Below, piece by piece: positions 20,656-32,459 of a DNA stretch of 64,000 nt; positions within the stretch are counted from its first letter, which is position 1, and every line of letters starts with the position of its first letter. Origin of the DNA: Echria macrotheca (Eukaryota; Ascomycota; Sordariomycetes; Sordariales; Schizotheciaceae); contig MU839827.1 in assembly GCA_030411725.1 (NCBI GenBank), positions 3,479,027 to 3,543,026 on the forward strand, given 5' to 3'. The notes beneath the pieces are model-generated. The model made no database searches, was not told the DNA's origin, and saw nothing but the letters and a program-made list of their open reading frames with translations. A program made the position numbers and the translations under genes.

Positions 20656-22494
20656 TTACATCATGCCGCCCATGCCACCCATACCACCCATGCCGCCCAT
20701 AGGAGCAGCGGGTCCCTTCTCCTCGGGAGCCTCGACAATTGCCACCTCGGTCGTGCCAAGGAGCGAGGCAACACCGCTCGCATCCACAAGACCCGTCCGC
20801 ACAACCTTGAGAGGATCGAGAATACCGGCCTGGATCATGTCGACGTACTGACCCTTGGAGCTGTCGAAGCCCTTGTTGAAGTCGGCGGCGAACTCGTCCG
20901 TGAGCTTGCCGACAATCACGGAGCCCTCGAGACCGGCGTTCTCGACAATCGTCCGGGCCGGCCGCGTGATGGCGTTCTTGATGATGCTAACACCAAGCTG
21001 CTGGTCAAAGTTGGCCGCCTTGATGTCGTTGAGCGCATTGCACGACGCTTTGATGAGCGCAGTGCCACCACCAGGGAGGATACCCTCCTCAACGGCGGCG
21101 CGCGTGGCGTTGAGAGCATCCACGAACCGGTCCTTCTTCTCGCCCACCTCCACCTCGGAGGAGCCGCCGACCTTGATGACGGCGACACCGCCAGAGAGCT
21201 TGGCCAGACGCTCCTGGAGCTTCTCCTTCTCGTACTCGGACGTGGCCGGGTCGCTCATGACGCCGCGGATCTGCTCGCACCGCTGGGCGATCGAGTCCTT
21301 GCTGCCCTCGCCGTTGAGGATGATGGTGTCCTCCTTGGTGATGGTGATGGAACCGGTCGAGCCGAGCATGTCGACCGTGGCCTTCTCCAGCTTGACGTCG
21401 AGCTCGTCGCTGAAGACGGTACCGTTGGTCAGGACGGCAATATCGCCGAGGATGGACTTGCGGTTGTCACCGAAGCCAGGGGCCTTGACGGCAGCAACCT
21501 GGAGCTGGCCACGGAGCTTGTTGAGAATGCAGACAGCAAGGGCTTCGCCGTCAATGTCCTCGGCGATGATGACGAGGGGGCGGCGGAGCTGGTTCGAGAG
21601 CTCGAGCGAGGGGATGATGTCCATGGCCGACGAGATCTTCTTCTCCGAGAGCAGGATCAGGGGCTTCTCGAACTCGACCTTTTGCGACTTGGTATCGGTG
21701 ATGAAGTAGGGCGAGACATAGCCGCGGTCGAAGCGCATACCCTCCGTCACCTCCAGCTCGTCCTGGAGCGTCTTGCCCTCCTTGACCGTGATGACACCCT
21801 CCTTGCCGACCTTCTCCATGGCGTTGGCAATCAGGGCGCCGATGTGCTCGTCGCCGTTGGCACTGATGGTGGCGACCTGGGCGATCTCGGCGCTCGTCGT
21901 AATGTCGCGCTTGTGGGTCTGGAGGTACTCGACAACGGCGTCGACGGCCGCCTGGATACCGCGGCGGAGATCCATCGGGTTGCAGCCGGCGGCCACATTC
22001 TTCACCGTCTCGGAGAAAATGGCACGGGCGAGAACAGTGGCCGTCGTCGTTCCGTCACCGGCCACCTCGTTGGTTTTGGACGCGACGTCCTGGAGAAGTC
22101 TGGCGCCGAGGTTCTCGAACTTGTCCTTCAGCGTGATAGCCCTAGCCACCGTGACACCATCTGCTCCTGTTAGGTTTGTTCTGGGCACTTAAAATGTCCG
22201 TATCACTCACCCTTTGTAATCTTGGGGGAGCCATAGCTTGACTCGATCAAGACGTTCCGGCCCTTGGGTCCGAGTGTGGTAGCGACGGCCTTTGCGAGCG
22301 TCTCGACACCGGCGAGCAGAGCGGCCCGACCCTCGACACCGAACTTGAGCTCCTAAACCAGTGTCAGCCATGCCGGGACATCCGTCGGGACCTGCCATCC
22401 GTACCTTGTGCGCGAACCGGAGCTGCTGTGTGGGCCGGAGTCTGGAAGCCGCGAGCGGCGAAGAGACAGAAGCTCTCGTCAATGCGCGCTGCAT
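20656..22494 (-). CDS. hsp60: Mitochondrial chaperonin Hsp60
   Basis: The CDS is complement(join(20656..22160, 22211..22352, 22405..22494)), 578 aa. Hsp60 is the GroEL-type chaperonin that folds imported proteins in the mitochondrial matrix. Exon 1 encodes a cleavable presequence of 30 residues rich in Arg/Ser/Ala. Exon 2 starts with [20 protein letters not shown] and includes [17 protein letters not shown]. Exon 3 begins [20 protein letters not shown] and contains the ATP-site [14 protein letters not shown], followed by the apical and intermediate domains. The C terminus is the classic [13 protein letters not shown] tail. The length is typical (about 570-580 aa). No canonical heat-shock element was found by eye in the 400 nt upstream. 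Confidence 0.97.
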
Positions 22495-23416
22495 TGTGTG
22501 ATGTGTATTAAGGAATGCCGCAGGGCCAAAGGGGAAGATGGAACTAGGGGTATCACGGTGAAACGGCGAGCTGGAGAGAGGGAAGGTTACGGTATTATGA
22601 GGAATTGGAGAAGAAAAAGTTCAATGTCTTCGGCCGAGGACCGAGCAGAAAAATTCCAAGATCACCGATTGATTGGCCCGAGCTCCTGTGCGCTAGACCG
22701 GATATGGTTAGCTGGAGGGAGTGACGCAGTTTCTGGAAACATCTTCCGACGGGGCAAAAAACACCAGAGCTCCATGCATCAAGATCGCAAGCATTTTACC
22801 TTGTTGTCTGCAAGAAAATACAGAAAATGTCGATGCAGCTAAAATGCAGTGCCCCGATTTAAGGCTTTGTAGACGTTACAATTGAATTGGGTTTTGATGT
22901 TTACCTTCGATGAGCTCGCAGCGCGTGACAAGCATCTTGGCGAGCTGCAGAGCTTCTCGGGCTTTCGCTGGGGAAGGTCTCCACTCTGAACCTCATGCGG
23001 TCCATTGAGAGAAGGTTCATGTCACTCACGTGTCTGGACCATCATCCTATGAAAGTATCTAGTATTCATGCAGAGCAGCGGACTCCTAGTGTCGGCCCAT
23101 CTAGATAACTACCTAGTGAACGCGAAACAGGCAAAGGTATCCCGAATTAAAACGATCCATCGACCTCATGTCCATTAGCCTGCATGAAATACCCCAAGAA
23201 CTCATATCCGTGACCGTATCCGTAGTCAGCGCGAACGCCCCCAGATCCGTTGTCAACGCCCAAAAAACCATTGTAATGACCCGCGAGATGGATTCTGGAT
23301 GTGTCGTTAGCCACTTCTGGGATGAGATGCGAGGGAGAGGGGATTGACTTACCGATACGCTGTTAGAAAAGAACGTTCGATTCAGATCTCTCCGGCGGAG
23401 TCGTAGGCATCATCGT
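22495..23416. other. Region between hsp60 start and the first Myb-like gene
   Basis: This holds the hsp60 promoter, reading leftwards from 22494. It also holds a segment at 23147-23359 that may carry extra 3' exons of the upstream Myb-like gene; see that entry. Confidence 0.45.
23147..23359 (-). other. Possible alternative 3' exons of the Myb-like gene (Gly/Tyr-rich tail)
   Basis: On the minus strand a 7-nt segment (23353-23359) is flanked by an AACAG acceptor and a GTAAGT donor. It is followed by an intron with GCTAAC and CCAG, and then by an open exon at 23147-23294. If the phase-1 donor at 23479 of the neighbouring gene splices into these, the frame continues without a stop for 52 codons. 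This gives a Gly/Tyr/Asn-rich tail containing HYNGFLGVDNGSGGVRADYG and ending GHEVDGSF. The summed exon length is divisible by three. Read through without splicing, the segment is broken by stops. It could be an alternative tail, a 3' UTR intron, or chance. Confidence 0.35.
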
Positions 23417-24359
23417 CTAGTTCACTGCGATATTAGTCTCACATCTCAGGTAGGAATACAGGCCCTAAAATACACTCACTGCAGACGATGAAGTCCTTGT
23501 TCTCCTCCTCGTCGTCGTCAATGGTGACGACGTTGTCGTTGTCGTGGACAACGGCAGAGCCAGTCTTGGTCTCGACAGGCGATCCGACGTACTCGGGAAT
23601 GTCGCTGAGCGACGAGAGGGGCGACGAGCTGTCGGAATCGGCACCAGCCTGAGAAGGCTTGATGTCCTTGGTGTCAACCTCATCGTCGGTGACCATCTCC
23701 TGCTTGACCTTCTTGGCAGCAGGACGCTTGGCCTTGACGGCCTTCTTCGAATCAATCTCGTCGCTGTCGCTGATAGGCTCGGCCTTCACCTTCTTCGTGG
23801 TCTGGCGCTTGGGGACGGTACGAGTGGGTCTGGCAGCCGGCTTGGTGTCAGCGTCATCCTCGTTCTTGATGGCCGTCTCGGTCTTGACGCCGGGCTCCTT
23901 CTTGACGCCCTTCTCGGCCTTGATGGCCTTCTCCTTCTTGATGGCGCGAGCGTTCATCTCCTCGGACTCGGAATCGTCCTCGGGCTCGACAGCCGCGGCC
24001 TTGCGCTTGCGTCCATTGGCCTTCTTCGGGGCAGGAGTAGCGGTAGCGGGGGCGCTTCCATTGGCCTCATTTCCACGGCCCATCAGGGAAGAAGGAAGAA
24101 TGTCATGGGCCTTGAGAAGACGCTCGTACCGTTTAGCACTAGTAATGTTAGCATCGTCCACATTGGGAGGAAGAGGGACAACATACGCAGCAGCCTTGCT
24201 GACGATGCCGAGCTCATCAGCGACGGCAGTAAAATTGACCTAGACGCGTCAGTTCGCGGCCCATGACAGAGGGGAAGGAGGACCTACCTTTCCATTGGCC
24301 GAATGCTTGATGCAAGCCAGCAAGAAGCGGAACTGACTCTCGTAATCGACAGCAGGCAT
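23417..24359 (-). CDS. Myb-like (Myb_DNA-bind_8 type) nuclear protein
   Basis: The CDS is complement(join(23417..23424, 23480..24138, 24187..24239, 24288..24359)), 263 aa. Exons 1-3 encode an N-terminal helical module: MPAVDYESQFRFLLACIKHS, NFTAVADELGI, AKRYERLLKAH. This follows the fungal Myb_DNA-bind_8 layout (F.. ILL.C...G.VN...VA...GI....A..RY.RL). The rest is a Lys/Glu/Ala-rich tail with repeated IKKEKAIKAEKGVKKEPGVK-like units, plus acidic Ser clusters (DSDSSSPLSSLSD, DDDEEENKD) and several KVKxEP-like SUMO-type sites. A chromatin or transcription role is inferred only. The end is uncertain. The consensus donor at 23479 joined to the CAG at 23425 gives a two-residue last exon (MN). Reading on without splicing ends at 23439, and a third option uses the exons at 23147-23359. 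Confidence 0.75.
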
Positions 24360-26497
24360 TTTGACGGTTTTCAAGTCTTACTTCGTTAGCTAGGTAAATG
24401 TTGGCGGCGCCTTGGCACTTGAATAGGTGCTGAAGCTGGGTAACAGCCACTCGGAGAGGAGCAGGCAAGGGAATATTGGGATAATAATACAATGGGAAGT
24501 TTGATGGTGTTTGATGGGAATATGGTGTATGATGGGAAATATGGTGAGAAAGGTGAGGAGGTGATGGAGGAGGAAAGGTGGAAGAGCTTCACGGCCTACC
24601 AGAATTTGAAGAAGAACTCTTTAAACCAACATCGCAAGGTGATTCTGAGTAGTCGGCGGTGGTGAGCGAACAAGTTGCTCGGCGATCAATGGGACAAGAA
24701 GTTGATCGGCGGTGGAGAAGAAATGAAGGTGTTGATGTGTTGTGAAGGAGAACCGCCGATGGTGTGCGAGGAAGAAGGTCGGCGAAGGTGGAGAGGATAA
24801 AACCTTCAGCGAAGTGGATGGTGTGTGTGAAGAGGGCAGGACAGAGAAAACTCTGACAGGGAAGGCACAGAAAAAATTTGGCGCAGCGGGAAACTGGGCG
24901 CAACTGGTGCGCAGTCGGCGGCGCGTCCCCGTTGTCGAACGTCGTGGACCAGCTTGGACGCGACAGGTGTTTGAAGAGCAGAGAACAGATGAAATCGAAC
25001 TGTCCTTACCTGATCTTGAGAGCTTTGTTGTATTGAAGTTTGAAAAGTCGGGTGATTCGGACACTCGAAAGGTGTGCGAATCGCGAGTGGTGTGGAGGAG
25101 GGAAGTTGTTTGTGGGAGTAGAAGGTCGGCGGTCTCGAGGAAGTGGTTGGCGAAATTTCTGCCGTCACCAATTTGGGTCAAAGTTCATCCCAAGTCGTGA
25201 CCGAAAAGGGACACACGTCCAGCATTGTGGATATCGCATGTCAATATTGGAAGGCGGTCCTCGTCCAGGCCTGTCAAGGTCTCGCAACAGAGGTTGCGCA
25301 TGTTATATATCCCTATATCCTGCGCCGACTCGCTTTCAGCGTTCCCTTGGGCGGCATTCCCGATTATTAACCACCACGATTGCCTCGTGGGTAATTATCT
25401 TGGGGTTTTGTGACCTCGTTCAAAGCTATTCTTTGCTTTATCATAAACATGAAATCTTAACATGTCTGGTTGTGAACAAGATGGACAATGGCCACCAAGA
25501 CTAGGCTATTGTCGCACCGCACGGGACTGTTAATCCACACATTTTGTTTCTGACGGTAGAAAGGCTTCTAGTAACGCCTATCCTGACAATTGTGCCCGGT
25601 GTATGACCTCGAGCCCCACGGCTAGCACAGAAAACAAAGATCACAGCTGCTATCGTCGCTGCGTCCAGAGGATAGCAATGGCGTGTTGGGAAGGTTGACT
25701 CTTCTGCCATAAAATGGACTTCTGAAACAAATTAAATGACTGAATGTATCTTCTCTCCAATTCGGTGAACAGGTGTTCCTCGCATGAAGAAGGCGGTGCC
25801 ATTCACGGCCATGGAGGCCAGATGCTTCTCTGCCAGCTGCGGACCACGCTGCCCCAGACCCAAATTAAACCCAAATAAACACAGGTCCCGGCCAGGTGTT
25901 CTAACCTAGAGAAATCCTCACGGTGGTGGATGGAAAAAGAATAGGACAATCCCAATGTTCCTCTGAAATTCCGGGTTTGGGCGTCTGGTCGCCCACTCTG
26001 CCAAACATCTGGTGACTCGAGCTGAAGGGGGACAAGTGGCCGGTCTTTTGTCGTCACCCAGAAATATGACACCGCATGCCAGTCTGGTTTGTCGATGTAT
26101 ACACCTATGCCAATTCCGGGAAGGAACCGCAATGTGCACTTTGGCCGAGTTCAAATATATCGGGTATGCTCGTGAAGACCCCGTACAGCATCCCAATACC
26201 GCGAATTCTCGACATACCAATTCCCCCCAAAATACACCAGACCTTGTAGACTCTCTTTAAAACCCGGTGAACAACCTTATCTGCACGAATCACACAGCAT
26301 CTTGGATGCAGAGATCAAGTAAGGTTGACAAAGTCGTTCCTTGGAGATGCACTCCCCAGCCCTCTATGTCTTCAAACGAAGCCTGAAAGCTAACCGTCTT
26401 CTTTCCCAGAAAATCACCACTTCCACGTTACCCCAATACAGGAGCTCATGTCGATCTCCCGATTTGCGTCCCCCTCCTTAGAAGTCAACAAGCACCG

Positions 26498-26526
26498 CCA
26501 CCTCCCTATGCCAAGTAGGGAGGTGG
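26498..26526. repeat. Perfect 11-bp inverted repeat with 7-nt loop
   Basis: CCACCTCCCTA, seven bases, then TAGGGAGGTGG. Nearby imperfect copies of CACCGCCAC(CTCC) at 26494-26502, 26533-26541 and 26544-26552 suggest a small local repeat cluster. The function is unknown. Confidence 0.7.
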
Positions 26527-29500
26527 ACCGTGCACCGCCACAACGCCACCTCCTTGTCAACCACAACAGCCGGGACGAGTCCACGATCGATAGCACGGGG
26601 CAAGTTTAGAGGGTGGGACTGGCTGTTACGTATACGACATTGGATATATAGGTATACAATGAAGGGAGGAATGTAGGACATGTAGGAAAAACACACTGGG
26701 ATTTTCTTGTGAGACCGGAATGTGAGTTCAGCCGGCACCAGACTTGTCTCTGATTCCGACCAACCCACCTATCTACCTATTCAAATCAGGTCTCCCTTTT
26801 TTCAGGTGTCTGAAAGAGGTTGTCCAGAATCTCTACGATGTCATTTTCATATATCAGGCAAGGCAACTAGGTACTTTGAGGCGTCTTGTCCACTCTTGGA
26901 GCATGGCTTCCAGACGCGGTGATCTTGCTGGAGAGGAGCTGAGGAAGAGAGCCTGCATAATTATAGGCCAGAATCCATAGTCTGTAGCATACCACATCAG
27001 TCCAAATAGCTCAAAGCGGCGTGAAATGGTTTCCTTCATTCTTAACGACGGCGTGTCAAGAAAGACTCTTTGTGGTGGTTGAGTTGCCTGCTGCGAGAGC
27101 GATCCCAGTGCCTAAGTCCTGTCCCATAACCTGACACATAGAAGCCTGGGGATATCCTTCTGGGTCACTTCGGCCCGGAATCACAAGGGATACACACAAA
27201 ATCCGGACCCCATGCTCCGCTCGTTTTCCACACATTGACGGATGAAGCCAGGACCGATATCATTGGGCACCGGGTTTCAACCCTACTCGGTCGACATTGA
27301 CATTAATTTCAAGAACCTCTTCCCGAGGACCAGTCAGTGCCGGGTCCGGAGCCAACGCGGCATCACGCACTGGAACCCGGGCCGTACTTGACAGCGTTGA
27401 GATCCCATACTCGGTACCTATTCTCCATTCCCCATTCCATTTCTCTCCATCACTTACTCTGCTCCAGCTTCCATACGCCAGAAAAACAGGCTCGGAACCC
27501 TCCTACAACGTCTACTCTCCGGTCCCTGCGAAGTTCGGCCCAGCTTCCGATCAGGCCTCCGCCCTGTCGGCCAGAAGATGCCTCTGCTCCGGTATTCATT
27601 TACTGTAAGCCACGTCCATATATACCAAAGCAACGTCGTCCAGATGTTTGTCATTGTGCTGATACTCTCCGTCGCAGATTCGAAGGTTACATGGGATCCG
27701 AGCCACTCAAACCTCTAAACCGTCTCCCGTTCTGCTCGATACCAGACAGTCGCTCTCCGCAAGGATTTTACGTCGGATCGGCTTCGAACTTCATGTCCTT
27801 CATGCCGGCAGAGAGGAAGTCTCCGCCAATGTCTGCCTTTCTACCCAGTGTCTACATTATACCACAAGACGAGAGTCGTCAGTTCAGCTGAGCTTTCGTT
27901 TACCGACCTTGGATAGCGACTCGTCGAACAGCAAATCTCCAAGGCATACCACGAGAAGACCGGCATGACAAGCTGTCGCACGTCGGATGCTGGTACGTAT
28001 ACCTCAACAGCCACACACTGCCTGCTCAACTCGGCTCTCGCCGCTGAGCACCCGCGGGAATAGTCCCAGCGTAATGGCCCCCGTAGCCGGCAACTGGCTA
28101 TTACTCGTCTTCGACACGGCCTCTCCGAGCTGAGGAGGAACTGGCGCTCGCTAGGTACAGCCTCATCTCTCCTCTTCTTCTTCAAGTTACCTTGCACTAA
28201 GCTTCGCCTCCCTGTACAGACCACGAAGCAGTCACATGTCGGAGAAACTGTCATTTTAGTCCATCGACGGCCGTCCTAGTGACGCCTGATACATCAAATG
28301 CTAGTATACTAGTCTTCTAGTTGTAGTAGTATATTACCCCGGGAATTCCACTCGGCAGTATAGGTATATAAAGCAGGGCCATGAGCCGTTGTAAGACACC
28401 TTACCTACCTATAGAACACAATCAAGTCAAGAAATCTATCATCAGATCTTCTGCATCTCGTTGCCAACACCCTCGTCCCGTCCCCCCAGCCTGTCTCAAG
28501 TTCACACTCCTCCACTCGATGCCCGAAAAACAGAGCCATTGCTAATAAACCGCATCGACAGAAAGCTCACCTAGGTACCAGCAAGTCTCGAGAGTCAAAC
28601 CGCCTGCTTACCTTATAACCGATAGTCCCCCGACAAGGTTCCGCGTCACTTTCTGATACTCCCACACACGCAACCGACTTCGACATACATACTGCGGGAC
28701 TCTGGCCATATACATGGTCGACGAGGCGCTGATGAATACACCCCACCTGACTTCTCGCTACTGAACAGAACGTTGGATAGAAAAGATACCTAGGTAGCTG
28801 GTTAACCCGGGTGGCTATCTTACCTAGGTAGCCAAGGACACATCTATGCCTGTAGTCTTACAAGAGGTCAAAGTTGCTCTCCTCACCGGTTTACTCTCTC
28901 CTACCATACATTAGATATTTCTGTGTGGGAAAAAAAGGTTGTGGCAGGTAGGCCGCACAGGCGCTGGGACGCTGAGCATCCTAAATTCCATATACCTATT
29001 TCTCTAGGTAGTTATCTTGCCAATTCCCCGTCCCATAATCACCAGTGACGGCCCTGGCCCTGTTCTCCGGTTGACGATATAGGAACCTCCATAGATTGTT
29101 ACGGTTTCTAGGTAGACAGTGTGTCGCCAGTGACAGAGGTCAAGCCAGACAGATATATCACCGTCTCAATCTCTCGGTTTTACACGCAGACAAAACGGAC
29201 GAGGGTTATCCAAAACCACCTCAACTCTGCTTATGTAGATAGTAGATAGATCTGGCCTATCTAGGCAAGCTGACCGGGCACCTAGATCTTACCACGATAC
29301 AAATACCCATCACAGACTCCCTACCTTAGCTACGAGCTCAGTTCCCCACGCTCTGTAACTCACCTACTGTCAGGTCGGCCAACCGGTCCAGGCCAGGATG
29401 CAAGATCCAAGCGACTGGATCAGGGTTGCCGGGGGCTGGCCGACGTGGCCAACTGAGCGGGGGTTACAGAAGAGTTATTAGATAGGTCTCCTATCTGCAG

Positions 29501-29874
29501 AGCTTCCAGCTCACGAGGATAGGATTAATACCCAAGCACGGGCCTGGCTCGTGCAGTAAGTAATAGCAGCGTCGGTCACGGAGAGGCTCTAAGGGAGAAA
29601 GAAGGATAAGAAGGGAGGGGGAAAAGTCCTGTATCTTGAGGAGGCCAGAGTAGAGTTCAATGTTGTACCTGAACTAGATCTCGTCGCAAATGTACTTCTC
29701 TACAACTTAAACCTGACAGAACCTTTGCCTGCCTACCTACCTACCTACCCAAGTCCCAAACGCCATCCCACTCTCTCCATATTTACTGCTGATTCAGGTG
29801 GTGCTACCAGGTAATGTACATAAACAAACTCCAAACCAACTCATTGCAATAACTGTTAAACTCTCTTTACTTGT

Positions 29875-29932
29875 CCAGCAAGCCAACCAGCCAACCAGCC
29901 AACAAGTCAACAAGTCAATAAGCTAACAAGCC
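29875..29932. repeat. Degenerate 8-bp tandem repeat (CCAGCCAA / CAAGTCAA)
   Basis: About seven imperfect units in a row (ccagcaag ccaaccag ccaaccag ccaacaag, and so on). It lies in non-coding DNA. Confidence 0.6.
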
Positions 29933-30324
29933 ATCCCCCCTCCCCCCCCAAAAAGCCAGCGATCAACACCCACACTACATACACAAAAGAGAACACAAAA
30001 CAACACAGATCAAAGAGGGTTCTCACCCTCACCCTTTGAGATCCTTGGATACCTTGTTTGCGAAATCCCATTGACCAACCGAGCAACAGAATCACAATCC
30101 CGGGGCCAGGCCAGATCATGCTGTGCTGGCATAGAAGGTGCCTAACCACAGCTGGAAAATTCCAATGTGCCAGCGGACCTTAGATAGAATTCTGGCAATC
30201 CCCTTGGAAGCTCGCTCAAGGCCCAATATGCTGGGGGTGGTCTAATTGCACGTGCGCAAGTCGTCACACTCGACATCGAGCTGTCATTGTCATTGCATCG
30301 GACTCCAGCACGTAGACAGGTAGA

Positions 30325-30402
30325 TATAGCGTGAGGGAGGTTAAGTAGTAGTACACCATATAGACTAGTATACGTGTAAGTAGCACGGACCATGGGCACA
30401 TA
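30325..30402. repeat. Direct repeat, copy 1
   Basis: This copy contains TATAGCGTGAGGGA, AGTAGTAGTACACCATAT and GCACGGACCATGGGCA in the same order as copy 2 at 30648-30722. The spacers between the blocks differ. Confidence 0.7.
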
Positions 30403-30580
30403 GGCACCCTGACGGGCAGGGTAGCGGTCGCCAGTGCTGCTGGTGCGCGCCAGACATCTTCAACTTCATTGTTTACTTGCAGACAACTGAGTCGAACAGA
30501 TGAAGCTATTCAGAACAAAGGCAGCAGGATAGATAGATAGATGACCTGGCCCAGCTTTGGCTGAGCCAGTTCTTACCTCA

Positions 30581-30602
30581 ACACACACACACACACACAC
30601 AC
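30581..30602. repeat. CA microsatellite
   Basis: About ten CA units in non-coding DNA between the two copies of the direct repeat. Confidence 0.9.
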
Positions 30603-30647
30603 TTGTTTTCCTGCAGAGAACCCAGATTCCCACAACCAGCACCTAGA

Positions 30648-30722
30648 CTATAGCGTGAGGGAACTACATCATATAGTACCTAGTAGTAGTACACCATATG
30701 GTGGCACGGACCATGGGCATAC
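30648..30722. repeat. Direct repeat, copy 2
   Basis: This shares the three ordered blocks with 30325-30402, about 320 nt away. It could be a relic of a larger duplicated element. Confidence 0.7.
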
Positions 30723-31400
30723 ACATGTAGGTAAGGTACCTAGGTAGACCCCCAAGTAGGTAGGGATTTAGCGAGCAAGAGGGAGAGCCAAGCATTATCC
30801 ATCCCTCCTTCTTCATTCATCATTTCCACTCACACAATCACCACCGGATCAAAACACCATTTGTTTTGTTTTTTTTTAATCTTTTTTTGTGCTTTTCAGA
30901 GAATTTTCTATCTACTCATGTGAATGAACGGCCTCAAGTTATCAATCTTCCTTCCTTCCCCCTCCAAAACCAAAGCCGCAAGCAGAGAGAGAGGGAGAGA
31001 GAGTCCTGTCCGTCCTGTCCGTAGGAGAGAGCAATCCCCAAACCACCCAAGAATCCCGTAGATCCATACTTGAGCAACCGAGAAAAGCTCATCATGAGAA
31101 TTGACCACCAGTCCGAACCAGAACCACCTAACCATTGCTGCGCAAGCTGTTCTGTTGTACCAAAATTGCCGTCATTCCTTTCCTTTTCCATTCCATTTCT
31201 CCCATGTCCCAATCAATGACTCAATCAACCAACCACCCATCCCCACTATATATCCCCCAAACCCCCATCACCAAGACGCCTTCCCTAGACAAAAGAAAAG
31301 AGAGAGACCGTGATAGAGAGAGAAAGTGTGAGATAGCAAAGAAGATGAAATTGGAGAGAGAGAGACTGAAGAGAGAGAAGGGGAAGGACGAGAAACCGAT

Positions 31401-32181
31401 TTAGTAATCGGAGTCATCCTCCTCCTTCTTGGGAACGACACTTTTTTAATTACGTTAGTATATACGCGCAGACGGACCGCTGAGAAGAAAAGACTTACGA
31501 GTAGCCGTTGGACTCCTCAGCCTTCACGGGCTTCTTCGTCTGGACGGGAACGGGAGCCCTGTGTCATTTAGTCAGCACATTGAGTCACCAGTAACAAAGT
31601 AAGTGAAGAACAGAAAAAAAAAAAAACTTACGGAGCAGTCTCCTTGGTCGCGAAGACGGCCTCGTCGGCCTCCTTCTTGACTCCGGGCTCAGACTTCATC
31701 TCGCGCTTCACCTTTTTGGTAGGCGTCTCCATGTCCTCAGAGTCGTCGTCAATAATCATAGGCTCCGACTTGGGAGTCTTTCTCTTGGAAGCCGGAGTCT
31801 TCTTCGCAGCAGGGGCACGCTTGCGAGGGGTCTTAGGAGCAGCCGAAGCGCTCTCGTCTCCAGTACCAGCAGCGCCGCCAGCGATCTCCTTGCGGCGAAG
31901 CTTCTGCAGATGCTGCCTATTGACATTGTTAGCGCATCCGACCGTGTGATAAATAGGCTGAGGCAGAAAAGAAGAAAGATAAAAAAAAGAGAAAAGATGG
32001 CAAGGGGAGTGAGGATGTACGTAATGGCCTTGACACTGCAGAGATAGCCGAGCTCGGTCATCTTGGCTTGGACGGAGCGGATGACCTCCTGCGTCAGAGG
32101 CTGCTCGATGGTAATGCAGGCCAGCAGGTCGTGGTCGGCCTGGTGGTCCCACTCCATTCTGGCTATGGCTGGGGTAGGCAT
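31401..32181 (-). CDS. SANT/Myb-like nuclear protein with Lys-rich tail (module e plus constant exons)
   Basis: The CDS is complement(join(31401..31440, 31499..31558, 31632..31916, 32021..32181)), 181 aa. Exon 1 gives the variable part of a small helical module: MEWDHQADHDLLACI, then MTELGYLCSVKAI. A phase-2 donor joins it to exon 2, which starts TQHLQKLRRKE, the probable last helix. The remaining tail is rich in Ala/Lys/Pro with two KTPRKR/KRKTPKSEP-like basic patches, an acidic block (IIDDDSEDM), a VKREMKSEPGVKKE segment like that of the gene at 23417-24359, and an acidic end (KKEDDSDY). A DNA-binding or chromatin role is inferred from the module and basic patches only. Four further copies of exon 1 lie directly upstream, so this gene may have alternative first exons. 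A second in-frame ATG follows eight codons in. Confidence 0.8.
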
Positions 32182-32210
32182 GATTTTATAAAAAAATATG
32201 CCCACTAGGC

Positions 32211-32355
32211 AAAGAGAGAGACGAGAGGGAGAGAGAGAGAGAGTATGATCAATTGAGTGTGAAGACTCGAGGTGGTGGTTGCAGAGAGAGAACGAGAAGA
32301 TGTTGCGTCGAGGTTGGGGAGAGAGAGAGAGAGAGAGAGTGAGAGAGAGAGAGAA
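32211..32355. repeat. GA microsatellite cluster
   Basis: Two blocks of (GA)n on the + strand (CT on the coding strand), at about 32212-32243 and 32318-32355. They lie between first-exon modules d and e and look like a CT-rich leader or promoter of module e. Confidence 0.85.
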
Positions 32356-32459
32356 GAGAAAAATCAGTTAGGCGGGGGAGAGAGTCCCGTATGAGCCAAA
32401 CAGCAAAATTTCAGTTAGACAGCAAATGTAAAAAACAAAAGGGAAGGTGCAAATATTAC

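Larger units (their letters stand above)
24360..31400. other. 7-kb gene-poor, repeat-bearing stretch
   Basis: The first ~800 nt are the pyrimidine-rich promoter and leader (minus strand) of the Myb-like gene. Beyond 25200 no open frame has convincing protein character on either strand. The longest, at 27337-27891 (+), is Pro/Ser/Arg-rich with no recognisable domain. The stretch holds many CTAGGTAG/CCTAGGTA-type words (28780-29300, 29740), a 30.3/30.65-kb direct repeat, CA and GATA microsatellites and an inverted repeat at 26498-26526. Confidence 0.5.

Noticed and set aside
22495..22860. Heat-shock elements in the hsp60 promoter
   Set aside because: GAA and TTC triplets occur (for example near 22650 and 22735), but none has the nGAAnnTTCn spacing.
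27337..27891. 184-codon + strand frame in the gene desert
   Set aside because: Low-complexity Pro/Ser/Arg/His content, no recognisable domain, no splice partners and no start context. It cannot be supported as a gene.
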